From NCBI GenBank assembly GCA_005778355.1, contig SXON01000160.1:1-60864 (forward strand): a stretch of DNA of 60,864 nucleotides. Direction: 5' to 3'. Position numbers and translations under genes: made by a program. Every line of letters begins with the position of its first letter. Position 1 is the stretch's first letter. Origin of the DNA: Pseudomonadota bacterium. GTDB taxonomy: Bacteria; Myxococcota_A; UBA796; SXON01. The notes under the pieces were generated by a model. It was not told the origin of the DNA. It saw nothing but the letters and a program-made list of their open reading frames with translations, and ran no database searches. Positions 51,499 through 60,713 of this stretch are shown in pieces.

Positions 51499-52314
51499 TC
51501 ACCCCTCCGGCCGCTCTCGGCGCAACCGGAGGAGCAGGAACTTCACCCGGCGCTCGTCGCCTTTCGCCACGCCATACCAGGCCTCGGGGCGTGCCTCCGG
51601 CCACGCGGCGACGTCGAAAGACGGCGGCAGCTTCGCCCAGAGCTCCGGGAACCGGGTGGACGCCGCCCGGAGCGGCGCGAGCAAGGGCAGCTCGTCGACG
51701 GTGGTGCGCTGTCGCGACCACTCCACGCCCCAGGGCGGGTCGACGAAGAGGATCTCGCCCTCCAGGCGGGGCACGAGGGCAAGCGCGTCGCCGTGGTGGA
51801 AGCTGATCCGGTCGGCCACGCCGTAGAGGCGGGCGTTGTGGCGCGCATCCGCGAGCCGGCGAGCATCGGCCTCGATCGCGATCACGCGGCAGCCCGCGCG
51901 GGCGAAACCGATGCTGTTGCCGCCCGCCCCGCACCCGGCGTCGACCACGAAGCGCCCACCGGCTCGCTGACCGAGCGCCAGCGCGAGCGCCTCCGGGGTG
52001 AGCGAGTAGCGGCCTTCCTCGTCGAGGCGAGCGCCGGCGCGGCTGAAGCCGGGGCTCTTGTCGCGACGGCGCCGGGCATCGGTGGTGCGGGCCGCGCGGA
52101 CGGCGGCCCGGGTGAGCGGAGGCGTGATGCTCACTTCCATCACGCTGCCACCGATGCCGATGCCCCGAAGCCGCGCGTCGAGGTCGGCGGCCGCGAATGT
52201 GCTGAGTGTCGCGTGCGCGGTCCGACCCTCGATCACCCAGTCGCCTGGACCGAGGAGCCGGCGCGGCTCGCACCATGGCGGCAACCCACGCACCCAGGCG
52301 AGGTGGGACACCAC
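51499..52314 (-). CDS. TGS1-like RNA cap guanine-N2 methyltransferase family protein
   Basis: This protein has about 271 residues from the GTG at 52314 (or 52311). A Rossmann methyltransferase core has VVDAGCGAGGNSIGFARAGC (SAM motif I), AIEADARRLADARHNARLYG (motif II) and LFVDPPWGVEW (DPPW active loop). This fits the PF09445-type family, named for eukaryotic cap hypermethylases but present in bacteria, where the target is unknown. The N-terminal 100 residues may bind substrate. It is 4 bp downstream of the beta-barrel gene. Confidence 0.78.
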   Translation of the reverse strand: MVSHLAWVRGLPPWCEPRRLLGPGDWVIEGRTAHATLSTFAAADLDARLRGIGIGGSVMEVSITPPLTRAAVRAARTTDARRRRDKSPGFSRAGARLDEEGRYSLTPEALALALGQRAGGRFVVDAGCGAGGNSIGFARAGCRVIAIEADARRLADARHNARLYGVADRISFHHGDALALVPRLEGEILFVDPPWGVEWSRQRTTVDELPLLAPLRAASTRFPELWAKLPPSFDVAAWPEARPEAWYGVAKGDERRVKFLLLRLRRERPEG

Positions 52315-52318
52315 GCGC

Positions 52319-52792
52319 CTAGAAGTAGTACCGCCCGCCGAGCCCGCCGCGAGGTGCCAAGAGGCAGAAGCTCGAGTTGCTGCTGGTGCAGTATTCCACG
52401 GGAAAGACACCCATCCCGATGTGGATGAAGGCCTCGCACGGCGTGTCGTGCAGCTTCAGGTCGAGGCCGAGTCCCGCGCCCACACCGAAGCGGCCGGAGG
52501 TGACCCCGGGCAACAGGTACAGCCCGGTGTCGATGCCGGCGAGCCAGAAGAGGTCGAAGCGGCCGAACGGCTCGTCGCGCAGCGTGAAGATGTCCATCTC
52601 GAAGTCGACGCGGAGCTGTTGGAGCTTGCCGAAGTTGCCGAGCCCCGCGCTCACGCCGATGCTCGGCGACAGGAAGTACTTTCCGGTGGCGCCAAGGGCG
52701 CCGTTTCCGCTCTCCAGTCCGACGCCGATCTTGCGCTCGGTGCCGATCTCGGTGGCGTGGACGAGGGAAGCAGAGAGCGCGAGCGTCAGCAT
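52319..52792 (-). CDS. Small predicted outer-membrane beta-barrel protein
   Basis: This protein has 157 residues from the ATG at 52792. Signal peptide MLTLALSASLVHA is followed by alternating beta strands (KIGVGLESGNGALGATGKYF, LSPSIGVSAGLGNFGKLQQL, RFGVGAGLGLDLKL) and a terminal aromatic GGRYYF, as in outer-membrane barrels. Two Cys (EYCTSSNSSFC) may form a disulfide. No specific family recognised. Confidence 0.65.
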   Translation of the reverse strand: MLTLALSASLVHATEIGTERKIGVGLESGNGALGATGKYFLSPSIGVSAGLGNFGKLQQLRVDFEMDIFTLRDEPFGRFDLFWLAGIDTGLYLLPGVTSGRFGVGAGLGLDLKLHDTPCEAFIHIGMGVFPVEYCTSSNSSFCLLAPRGGLGGRYYF

Positions 52793-52901
52793 CGGTTCAC
52801 CGTCCCCGCGCTTAGCGCGTCGGCAGCAGGGGCGCCTTGCCGCAGGTGCCACCTGCGTTAGCAGGGCTCGCCTCAGTTTCTTTCCCCCAGAGGTTCATCT
52901 C

Positions 52902-53366
52902 ATGCGCAATCTCGCTATCGCCGCCGTGGCCTTCGCAGTTCTCTCCGGTTGTTCCTACAAGAACCACGCTGCCCCGGGCTTCGGCCCCAGCGGCTCTCGC
53001 TTCGCCAGCGTCGACTACTCGGTGCTCGGCGAGACCAGCGCCGAGGCCTGCGGCACCTACGTCTTCGGCATCGACTTCGGTCACCTCTTCGTCGACAAGG
53101 CCGGCGCGTCTGGCGGCGGCGCGGCCGACCCCCTCAGCGCCCTTCTCGGCGCCCTCATGGGCGGCAACCCCGAGGAGGCTCGTGCCCTCTACGAGGCCCT
53201 CGACAAGATGCCCGAGGCCACCCACCTGGCCGCCTACCGCAGCCACACCACCAGCGACGGCCTCACCGCCGGCAAGTTCGGCCCGCCGATCTTCGGCAAG
53301 CGCTGCTCCACGATCGTCGCGCACGGCGTGAAGATGGGCAAGGGCCCAGTTCCCAACGCGAACTAG
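52902..53366 (+). CDS. Small lipoprotein
   Basis: This protein has 154 residues with a normal lipoprotein signal, MRNLAIAAVAFAVLSGCSYK. The mature part contains GSRFASVDYSVLGETSAEAC and a Gly/Ala-rich stretch, then FGKRCSTIVAHGVKMG. It resembles TRL-like small lipoproteins, but only weakly. Its stop is directly next to the stop of truD (convergent). Confidence 0.65.
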   Translation: MRNLAIAAVAFAVLSGCSYKNHAAPGFGPSGSRFASVDYSVLGETSAEACGTYVFGIDFGHLFVDKAGASGGGAADPLSALLGALMGGNPEEARALYEALDKMPEATHLAAYRSHTTSDGLTAGKFGPPIFGKRCSTIVAHGVKMGKGPVPNAN

Positions 53367-54272
53367 CTACAAGAGCTCTTGCAAGACCGCCGTGGCGTAG
53401 CTGCCCGGCGGGAGCGACACGCGGACGACGAACCCGTCTTCCGCGTGTTCGATTTTTGCGTCGTCCAGCGTGATCCAGAGGGGACGGCGGCTGCCGGGGA
53501 CGACGTGCGCCACGCGGTCGAGCGCACCCTCGGGCAGGCCCTCCTCGCGCAGGATCCCTTCCTCCAGCGCGAGCGCGGCGGCCCGGGGCCAGCGCATGCG
53601 CGCGCCGAAGAGCGGACCGGTGACGATGCCGTTCTCGACCAGGTCGCCTTCCAGCGCGGCCGCGCCCCGGTGATCGAGCACCCGGTTGAACAAGCGGGCC
53701 TGCCAGGCCGAGAGGGCGAAGCGAGAGCGCACCGGGTCGACCCGGCGCTCTCGCCCGAGCAGGATGCGACGACCCGCCTCGGGCGCGCCGTGGCTCACGC
53801 GCTGAGGGCCGAAGCGGTTGGGCACTCGAATCATGGTGGCGAGGCGACGCGTGGCCACGACTGGGCTTCCGCCCCGGATGCGCAGGACGAAGGTGTTGCC
53901 CTCGAGGTCGCCCGGGCGCAGCATGTACCGGGTGGTGCCGCGGTCGAGCAGCTCGGCGCCAACGAGTCGCGACACCGCGCGACCGCCTTCCACGGTAAAG
54001 CGCTGAGTGACCAGCGCCTCGCGGTCCTTGAGCCCGGCCCAGCTCACACACTCGGGCGGAACGCGCGCCTCGCGGGCGAGGTCGCGCGCCACGTCGACCG
54101 TGTCGCGACCGGCGCGCCGAAGGAGGTACCAGCGCACGCCCTTTCCGTGGAGGCAGGCGCTCGGGCGCTCCTCCACGACGAAGTCGGCCGGCTCGGCTTT
54201 CCAGGTGCCACCGGCACCAGGCCCAGGCCACCACCGGGGCAGGGAGGGATCACGCTGGTAGCCGCTAGCCAT
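53367..54272 (-). CDS. truD: tRNA pseudouridine synthase D
   Basis: This 301-residue TruD-family enzyme makes pseudouridine 13 in tRNA-Glu. Motifs: WYLLRRAGRDTVDVARDLAR, WAGLKDREALVTQRF (catalytic Asp in GLKD), NTFVLRIRGG, RVPNRFGPQR and NGIVTGPLFGARM. Somewhat shorter than E. coli TruD. Its start overlaps the end of the MDR oxidoreductase gene by 8 bp, so they share an operon. Confidence 0.92.
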   Translation of the reverse strand: MASGYQRDPSLPRWWPGPGAGGTWKAEPADFVVEERPSACLHGKGVRWYLLRRAGRDTVDVARDLAREARVPPECVSWAGLKDREALVTQRFTVEGGRAVSRLVGAELLDRGTTRYMLRPGDLEGNTFVLRIRGGSPVVATRRLATMIRVPNRFGPQRVSHGAPEAGRRILLGRERRVDPVRSRFALSAWQARLFNRVLDHRGAAALEGDLVENGIVTGPLFGARMRWPRAAALALEEGILREEGLPEGALDRVAHVVPGSRRPLWITLDDAKIEHAEDGFVVRVSLPPGSYATAVLQELL

Positions 54273-55239
54273 CGAGGTCTTGCTCCACGACCACCTTGCC
54301 GATCACTTCCCGGCGCTCCAGCATCGCGTGGGCGTCGCCCAATCGCGACATGGGACGAACGGCGTGCACGAGGGGACGAACCTGTCCCCGGGTGACGGCG
54401 GCCCAGGCAGCCAGCATGTCGCCGCTGGTCCCCATGGTGGAGCCAAGCACGTCGACTTGTTTGAAGAAGAGGGCGCGCAGGTTGAGCGGCACCTCGTGTC
54501 CTCCGGTGGCGCCGCAGCACACGAGCCGACCGCCCCATCGCAAGGCCTTCATCGACGCCGCCCATGTGGGCGTTCCGACGGTCTCCACCACCACGTCGAC
54601 CTCGCGGACGCCCACCTTGTCGTAAGGCCAGGGCGTGGCGCCGATCGCCGCGATCGCCGCTCGTTTGGCCTCGTTGCTCGCGGTGGCGTGGACCTCGCAG
54701 CCGTGCGCCCGCGCCACCTGGATCGCCATCACGCCCACGCCGCTGGCGCCGGCTTGCACGAGCACCCGCTCGCCGCTCACGATGCGCGCTCGGGCGTGGA
54801 GCATGTGCCACGCCGTGAGCAAGGCCAGCGGAAGTGAGGCGGCGCCGGGGAGATCGAGCCCGTCGGGCACCGGCAGACACATCCAGCTCGGGACAACAAG
54901 CTCGGTGGCGCAGCCGCCATCCGCGCTCTCGCCGCGGATCTTGAAGTCGCGACAGTGGTTTTGGTGACCGCGGAGACAGGCCGTGCATTGTCCGCATCCC
55001 CACGACGGGTGGAGCACCACCGGCCGACCATCGACAATGCCGGCCACGTCGGAGCCTGGCACGCGCGGGAGGTGAAAGTCGTGCCCCGGCACTCCGCGGC
55101 GAACCCACACGTCGAGGTGGTTCAGCCCCACGTGCGTGACGGCCAGTCGCACCTCGCCTGGGCCGGCTTCGCGCCCGGGGAGCTCGCGCACGCCGAGCAC
55201 CTCGGGACCGCCGTGGCGCTCGATGCGGATCGCCTTCAT
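54265..55239 (-). CDS. Zinc-dependent MDR alcohol dehydrogenase/quinone oxidoreductase
   Basis: This 324-residue medium-chain dehydrogenase has an N-terminal GroES-like domain (VGLNHLDVWVRRGVPGH, VPGSDVAGIVDGRP). The structural zinc site is CGQCTACLRGHQNHC, and the NAD(P) fold is VLVQAGASGVGVMAIQVARA. The C-terminal MSRLGDAHAMLERREVIGKV is typical. Substrate unknown; catalytic-zinc ligands are less clear than the structural site. Confidence 0.88.
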   Translation of the reverse strand: MKAIRIERHGGPEVLGVRELPGREAGPGEVRLAVTHVGLNHLDVWVRRGVPGHDFHLPRVPGSDVAGIVDGRPVVLHPSWGCGQCTACLRGHQNHCRDFKIRGESADGGCATELVVPSWMCLPVPDGLDLPGAASLPLALLTAWHMLHARARIVSGERVLVQAGASGVGVMAIQVARAHGCEVHATASNEAKRAAIAAIGATPWPYDKVGVREVDVVVETVGTPTWAASMKALRWGGRLVCCGATGGHEVPLNLRALFFKQVDVLGSTMGTSGDMLAAWAAVTRGQVRPLVHAVRPMSRLGDAHAMLERREVIGKVVVEQDLDG

Positions 55240-55274
55240 GCCAGGGCCGTACCCCGGTGGATTAGGATCGTCCC

Positions 55275-57335
55275 GTGCGCACCTCCGGCGGCCTCGGTCC
55301 CTTCGACCTCGTACGCCGCGTGCTCGCGGCGCGGCGGGGCGACGTGCGCGCCAAGGAGGATCTCTACCACCTCCGCGGCGTGTTCAGGTTCGTGGCCCTC
55401 TTCGCGGCAACCATCGGTTTGCCGGGGGCCCTGCTTGCCTACTACGGCATCCAGGGCATCAGCGCCCAACAGCAGGCGGGCGCCGCCCGGGTGGAACAGG
55501 ACGCGGAGCTGGCCGCCGACGCGGTGGGCGTCCAGGTGGAGGCCGTTTTCCGCGCGTTCGAAGACGCAGCGCTCAACCGCCTGAAGTCGGGCCAGTCCTT
55601 GCACGCGGGCCTCGGTGAGATGAGCGACGCGCTGCGCGTGGTGTATCGATTCGACAAGGACGGGAGCCTCGCGGCCCCCTTCGTGCGCGACGAGGCCGAG
55701 GGTCCGGATCCCGAACGGTGGCGACTCTCGGAGTCCTGGCGCGCTGCGGCCACGGCCGAGGCAACGGGGGATTTCCGCAAGGCAGCAGGGCTTTACCGCG
55801 CCTTCGCCGAGCGGCAGAGCGACCCCCTCGCGCGCGGAGACGCTAGCTTCGCTGAGGCGAGGGCCCTCTTGCGGGCCGGCGAGACACGGTCGGCCGACGC
55901 GGCGTTGGCCACGGTGGAGCGTGCATGGTCGGCCGCCCGGTCGCCCGAGGGTTTTCGACTCGGCGACCTCGCCCGGCTGAAGCGGGCGGAGATCCTTCTT
56001 GCTCACGACTCGGTCGCGGGCGAGGCGGCGCTGCGCGCGCTCGCCGAGAGCCTTCTCGTCGAGGACTGGACGCTCGGGCAGGGGGGTGAGCCCGCCGTGG
56101 CGCGTCGCGCGCTCGACCTGGTGTCGAGCCTCGCACCGCGCGACGTGGTGGCTCGACTTCGTGGCCGCCTGGAAGAGCGGGCCGTGCAGCTCTACTGGGC
56201 GGGTGAGCTGCTCGACGAGCTCGACTCTCTCGGCGCGAAGGGTCGCCTATTGCGGCAGGAGCCGGGCACGTTCAGCTACCGGGCCACACCCAGCGCGCTG
56301 TGGGCCATGACCTGGACCGACACCGACCAGTACGTCTTCGCGCTCGAGCGAGACGCCCTGCTTGGCGAGCTGCGTCTGCTCGCGCTGCGATCGGTGGGCA
56401 ACCGAGGCGACGTGGCGGTCGATATCATCGACGCCAGCGATGCCCCGCCTACCGACGTGCGCGTGCGGCGGCCCTTTGCCCGCGCGCCGAGCTGGTCGCT
56501 GGTCGCCTATGCCCGCAACCCGGTGGAGTTGAAGGCCCGCCAGAGTGACGAGGTCCGGCAGGCTATCGGCATCGTGGCGATCTCGGTGGCGATGATTGTC
56601 CTCGGCCTCCTGGTGAGCGCGCGCCTCGTGCGCCGCGAGCTCGATGCCGCGCGACTCAAGTCGGAATTTGCGGCCAACGTGTCGCACGAGCTCCGGTCGC
56701 CGATCACGCAAATCCGCCTGAAGGCCGAGGCGCTCCAGCTGGGGCTGGCAGAAACAAACGAACAGCGCTCACGGCACTACGACGTGATCGTTCGGGAGGC
56801 CGAGCGCCTGTCGCGCATGGTCGACAACATGCTCGACTTCGCTGCCATCGAACGGGGACAGAAACGGTACAACCTGCGCCCTGGCGACCTCGTCGTCACC
56901 GTGCAGAACGTGGTGGAGTCCGCGCGCGTGGCGATGGAGATGCGCGCCAAGACGATCGAGGAGAACTATCCGGAAGACCTCCCACCCGTGCGCCACGACG
57001 CCGACGCGGTGGCCCAGGTGCTGGTAAATCTGTTGTCCAACGCCGCGAAATACGGCGGTGAGGCTGGTTGGATCGGTGTGACCGTGCGCGCGGCCGCGAA
57101 CGAGGTGCTGGTGGAGGTTTCCGACCGCGGCATCGGCATCGCACCTCAGGAACTTGCCGCTATCTTCGAACAATACTACCGCAGCTCCGACCCCAACGCC
57201 CGCCGCCAGAAGGGCACGGGTATCGGCCTCACCATCGTGAAGTACATCATGGAGGCGCACGGGGGTCGCGTCTCGTTACGGTCTACACTTGGCGTTGGCA
57301 CCACCTTCACGTTGCACTTCCCCCAGGGAGATTGA
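55275..57335 (+). CDS. Membrane sensor histidine kinase with long extracytoplasmic domain
   Basis: This protein has 686 residues from the GTG at 55275. TM1 (FVALFAATIGLPGALLAYYG, about 38-58) and TM2 (IGIVAISVAMIVLGLLVSA, about 435-453) bracket some 375 residues outside the membrane, with helical TPR-like repeats (AAGLYRAFAERQSDPLARGD, ARALLRAGE). The kinase core has the H-box FAANVSHELRSPI, N-box LVNLLSNAAKYGG, G1 VSDRGIGIAP and G2 GTGIGLTIVKYI. No HAMP domain is obvious. It is followed after 3 bp by its response regulator. Confidence 0.92.
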   Translation: MRTSGGLGPFDLVRRVLAARRGDVRAKEDLYHLRGVFRFVALFAATIGLPGALLAYYGIQGISAQQQAGAARVEQDAELAADAVGVQVEAVFRAFEDAALNRLKSGQSLHAGLGEMSDALRVVYRFDKDGSLAAPFVRDEAEGPDPERWRLSESWRAAATAEATGDFRKAAGLYRAFAERQSDPLARGDASFAEARALLRAGETRSADAALATVERAWSAARSPEGFRLGDLARLKRAEILLAHDSVAGEAALRALAESLLVEDWTLGQGGEPAVARRALDLVSSLAPRDVVARLRGRLEERAVQLYWAGELLDELDSLGAKGRLLRQEPGTFSYRATPSALWAMTWTDTDQYVFALERDALLGELRLLALRSVGNRGDVAVDIIDASDAPPTDVRVRRPFARAPSWSLVAYARNPVELKARQSDEVRQAIGIVAISVAMIVLGLLVSARLVRRELDAARLKSEFAANVSHELRSPITQIRLKAEALQLGLAETNEQRSRHYDVIVREAERLSRMVDNMLDFAAIERGQKRYNLRPGDLVVTVQNVVESARVAMEMRAKTIEENYPEDLPPVRHDADAVAQVLVNLLSNAAKYGGEAGWIGVTVRAAANEVLVEVSDRGIGIAPQELAAIFEQYYRSSDPNARRQKGTGIGLTIVKYIMEAHGGRVSLRSTLGVGTTFTLHFPQGD

Positions 57336-57338
57336 CCC

Positions 57339-58049
57339 ATGGCCCGCATCTTGTTCGTCGAGGACGAAGAGGATCTTCTCACCTCCCTCGTGGCTTTCTT
57401 CACGCGTGAGGGCTTCGAGGTGTTCCACGCTCGGGGTGGCGACGCCGCCATCCAGACCGCTGGTCGAATGAAGCCCGACATCGCGGTGCTCGACATGATG
57501 CTCCACGAGGGCCCCGAGGGGCCCAACGGCAAGGACGGTTTCGAGGTGCTCCGCGCGCTGCGCGACCGCGGCTTCGACGGGCCAGTCATCTTCCTGACCG
57601 CGCGCACCCTGGAGCACGACAAGCTCCTCGCCTTCGACCTCGGCGCCGATGACTACATCACCAAGCCCGTCTCGCTCCTGGAGCTGCGCGCCCGCGTGCG
57701 CGCCGCGCTGAAGCGAGCCGGCGGCGGCAAGTCCGTCTACCGCTACGGGGGGGTGGAAGTGGATCTCGACAACTACGTGATCCGGCATGGCGACCAGGAG
57801 GCCGACCTGGAGCGCCTGTCCAATCGTGAACAGGAGCTTTTGAAGTACCTGATCGAGCACCGAGGCAAGGTGCTCCAGCGCGACGAGCTCTTGACGAGCA
57901 TCTGGAAATACAGCGCCGGCGTGACGACGCGGACCGTCGACACCCACATCCTCAACGTGCGCAAGAAGCTGCGCGACGATGCCACGACGCCGAAGTTCAT
58001 CGAGACGCTCCACGGCATCGGCTACAAGTTCATCGCCGCGGAGCACTGA
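57339..58049 (+). CDS. OmpR-family response regulator
   Basis: The 236-residue protein has a receiver domain (LFVEDEEDLL acidic pocket, IAVLDMML phosphoacceptor Asp, FLTARTLEHDKLL, YITKPVS Lys) with a Gly/Pro-rich insertion after the Asp (EGPEGPNGKDG). It ends in an OmpR/PhoB winged helix (LSNREQELLKYLIEHRGKVL, RTVDTHILNVRKKLRDD, IGYKFIA). Partner of the upstream kinase; its stop overlaps the next start (TGATG). Targets unknown. Confidence 0.93.
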   Translation: MARILFVEDEEDLLTSLVAFFTREGFEVFHARGGDAAIQTAGRMKPDIAVLDMMLHEGPEGPNGKDGFEVLRALRDRGFDGPVIFLTARTLEHDKLLAFDLGADDYITKPVSLLELRARVRAALKRAGGGKSVYRYGGVEVDLDNYVIRHGDQEADLERLSNREQELLKYLIEHRGKVLQRDELLTSIWKYSAGVTTRTVDTHILNVRKKLRDDATTPKFIETLHGIGYKFIAAEH

Positions 58050-58861
58050 TGGCGGGGTCGGTGGCCCTGCTCGGTGCCGCCGGTTTGGCGTGGGCCGACG
58101 ACCCCGCGCGTGACTGGGGCACACTCCACGACGCCTTGCTCGTGGAGGTGGCCGACGGCACGCCGGTGGTGGCCGAGGAGCTCTACCGGGAGTTGCTCGA
58201 CGAGCGCAAGCCCAGCGATCCGCTCTACGGAACCATCGCCTACTGGCTCGGCCGCAACCGGGTGTTGGCTGGCGCCATCGACGACGGAACCGCCTTCGAG
58301 GCGCTCGGCGCCGCCGCCGCCGACCCGAGCCTCCGCCCGGCGGCCATCGCGCTCCTCGCGGCCGCCGATCTGCTCCGGCACGAGGTCCGCGCGCTCCCCG
58401 CGTCCTGGACCTTCGAGACGGGCACATTCCCTGCGGTCCGGGTGCGCGCGGGCGGAAAGGCCAAGGACCTCGGCGTGCGTCGCGATGCTGATCGCGTGGT
58501 GCTGGCGTGGACCACCACGGTGCGACCGGGCGAGCCCGACGGCCTGGCGCTGCGCCTCCAGGCCGGCTTGAAGCTCGAGGAGGTCCGGTTCTCGGCCCGC
58601 GCGGCCGACCAGGATGCCGTGCTTCGCGTCACGGCCCAGGACGACGATGGCGGCGCCTGGTTCTCGGAGGACATCGCCGTCTCCGCTGGCGCCTGGCGCG
58701 AAGTGTCGCTGCACCGCCCCGACTTTTCTCCCGGGCCGGAGGCGCGAGGCCCCGTCGAGCTGAGGCGCGTGGCCGGGCTGGTGATCGAGGACGTGTCGGG
58801 TGAGCGCGGCGCGGTGCGTGGCGAGCACACTCTCCTCCTGGACGACGTGCGGTTGCGCTGA
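58049..58861 (+). CDS. Exported hypothetical protein with jelly-roll-like C-terminus
   Basis: This protein has 270 residues. Signal peptide [16 protein letters not shown] is followed by a helical region with TPR-like character ([40 protein letters not shown]). The C-terminal beta domain (VRLRAGG-like start, [16 protein letters not shown], then LLLDDVRL) resembles carbohydrate-binding jelly-rolls. It overlaps the response regulator by 1 bp and aspartate kinase by 1 bp. It could supply a periplasmic input or output of the two-component system (inference). Confidence 0.7.
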   Translation: MAGSVALLGAAGLAWADDPARDWGTLHDALLVEVADGTPVVAEELYRELLDERKPSDPLYGTIAYWLGRNRVLAGAIDDGTAFEALGAAAADPSLRPAAIALLAAADLLRHEVRALPASWTFETGTFPAVRVRAGGKAKDLGVRRDADRVVLAWTTTVRPGEPDGLALRLQAGLKLEEVRFSARAADQDAVLRVTAQDDDGGAWFSEDIAVSAGAWREVSLHRPDFSPGPEARGPVELRRVAGLVIEDVSGERGAVRGEHTLLLDDVRLR

Positions 58862-59961
58862 TGTTGCTGGTGCAGAAGTACGGGGGCTCGTCGGTGGCCG
58901 ATGTGCCGCGCATCCGTCGCGTGGCCGCTCGCGTGGCGCGCGCCCGCCGGGCCGGACACGAGGTCGTGGTGGTGGTGTCGGCGATGGGCAACACCACCAA
59001 CGAGCTGCTTGCCCTCGCGCGCGAAGTCAGCAAGGCCCCAGGTCGTCGCGAGCTCGATATGTTGATTTCAGTGGGAGAGCGTGTCGCGATGGCGCTCCTG
59101 GCGATGGCGCTCCACGAGGAGGGCGTCGCAGCGCGCAGCTTCACCGGGAGCCAGTCCGGCATCATCACCGACGGCGCCCATGCCAACGCCCGCGTGGTGG
59201 AGGTGCGGCCCGACCGTGTGCGCCAGGCGCTGGCGCAGGGCGAGGTGGCGATCGTGGCCGGCTTCCAGGGGGTGAGTCGCGACCGCGAGGTCACGACCCT
59301 CGGGCGCGGCGGTAGTGACACCACTGCGGTGGTGCTCGCGGCGGCGCTACGGGCCGACGAGTGCGAGATTTGCAGCGACGTCGATGGCGTCTGGAGTGCC
59401 GATCCTCGTGCTGTGCCCGAGGCGGTGAAGCTCGACACGCTCACCCTCGATGAGGCGCTCGCCATGGCCCGAAACGGCGCGAAGGTGCTCTACGAGGAGG
59501 CCGTCGCCTGGGCGCACCGGGAGGGCATCGTGATCCGGGCGTCCGCCACCGCGAATGACGGGGGCGGGACCGTGATTCGCCCCGGTGGCGGACCGCCGCG
59601 CATGGTGGCGGTCGTCAGCGACACCCAGCTCGGCTCGGCCCCTCTCGCGCTTTTGCCACGCCTCCCCGGTCCCTGCGTGCGTCGCGCCGATGAGCGGGGC
59701 CTGCTGGTCGACTTGCGCAACGTGCACGCGGCGATCCCGGGACTCGAGCCGGTCGCGACCGTGGCGGTGGTCGGTACCCGCGTCGGCACCGATCCGGCCA
59801 TACTGAGCGCGGTGCTCGCTGCGGCCGAAGGGCGTCACGAGGGTTTCTGGGCGGGAGCCGACGAGGTGGTATTTCGTGTCAAATGTTCGGGCGCGGCGTC
59901 ACTGGAAGGTCACCTCCACTTGGCCTTGCGGTCGACTTCCGGTATGAACGCGGCGCCATGA
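58861..59961 (+). CDS. lysC: Aspartate kinase with diverged C-terminal region
   Basis: This protein has 366 residues. The catalytic domain is typical: [85 protein letters not shown] and [16 protein letters not shown]. It makes beta-aspartyl phosphate for Lys, Met and Thr synthesis. The region after residue about 240 is shorter than in most family members and its ACT motifs are hard to recognise, so allosteric control may differ. Its stop overlaps the pssA start (ATGA). Confidence 0.92.
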   Translation: MLLVQKYGGSSVADVPRIRRVAARVARARRAGHEVVVVVSAMGNTTNELLALAREVSKAPGRRELDMLISVGERVAMALLAMALHEEGVAARSFTGSQSGIITDGAHANARVVEVRPDRVRQALAQGEVAIVAGFQGVSRDREVTTLGRGGSDTTAVVLAAALRADECEICSDVDGVWSADPRAVPEAVKLDTLTLDEALAMARNGAKVLYEEAVAWAHREGIVIRASATANDGGGTVIRPGGGPPRMVAVVSDTQLGSAPLALLPRLPGPCVRRADERGLLVDLRNVHAAIPGLEPVATVAVVGTRVGTDPAILSAVLAAAEGRHEGFWAGADEVVFRVKCSGAASLEGHLHLALRSTSGMNAAP

Positions 59962-60713
59962 TTCGCCAGTTCCTCAACCCGCCCAACTGGTTCTCCTCCG
60001 CCAGCCTCTTTTGCGGGCTGTACGCGATCTTCCTCGCCGGCCAGGGCAATGGCGACCCGAACGCGTTCTACCAGGCGGGCTTGTTCATCTTCTACGCCGG
60101 TCTTTTCGACGCGCTCGATGGCCGGGTGGCCCGGCTCTTCGGCACCGGCAGTGCGTTCGGGGTGCAGCTCGACTCGCTGATCGACATCATCAGCTTCGGC
60201 GTGGCCCCGGCCACCCTCGCCTACTTCTGGCGCCTGCACGAGCTCGGCGGCCTCGGCGTTTTCTCGGCCTTCTTCTTCATGCTCTGCGGCGCCTTCCGCC
60301 TCGCTCGTTTCAACATCATGAGCGACGGCAAGGTGCACACCTACGCGCCCGGCTCCACCATCACGATGTCGGGTGGCACGCTCGCGGCGATGATCATGTG
60401 GCAGGCCGGTGGCGGCGATGGCTACGAGATGAGCACGGCGACGCTGGCCGGGATCGCGCTCGCCATGTCGATCCTGATGGTGTCGAACGTCCCCTACCGC
60501 ACGCTCAAGACGATGCGGAAGAACGTTCGCACCTTCGCGGGCATCACCGTCTTCGCCGGGGCCTTCATCTACGTGGGCGTGATGATGGACATCTCCACGG
60601 TGCTCGTGGCGATGGGCTCCATCTACGTGCTGAGCGGTCCGGTGGAAGCGGTGCTGGGCTTCCCCCTGCGACGCCGTCGCAAGCTGCGCGAGGCGGCGCA
60701 GGAAGAGAAATAG
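59958..60713 (+). CDS. pssA: CDP-diacylglycerol-serine O-phosphatidyltransferase
   Basis: This 251-residue integral membrane enzyme makes phosphatidylserine. The ATG at 59958 overlaps the lysC stop. It begins [20 protein letters not shown], as PssA type II enzymes do. The signature [15 protein letters not shown] followed by [19 protein letters not shown] is complete, and [10 protein letters not shown] is present. About seven membrane segments and a basic C-terminus ([10 protein letters not shown]) are seen. Last gene of the kinase-to-pssA operon. Confidence 0.93.
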   Translation: MIRQFLNPPNWFSSASLFCGLYAIFLAGQGNGDPNAFYQAGLFIFYAGLFDALDGRVARLFGTGSAFGVQLDSLIDIISFGVAPATLAYFWRLHELGGLGVFSAFFFMLCGAFRLARFNIMSDGKVHTYAPGSTITMSGGTLAAMIMWQAGGGDGYEMSTATLAGIALAMSILMVSNVPYRTLKTMRKNVRTFAGITVFAGAFIYVGVMMDISTVLVAMGSIYVLSGPVEAVLGFPLRRRRKLREAAQEEK

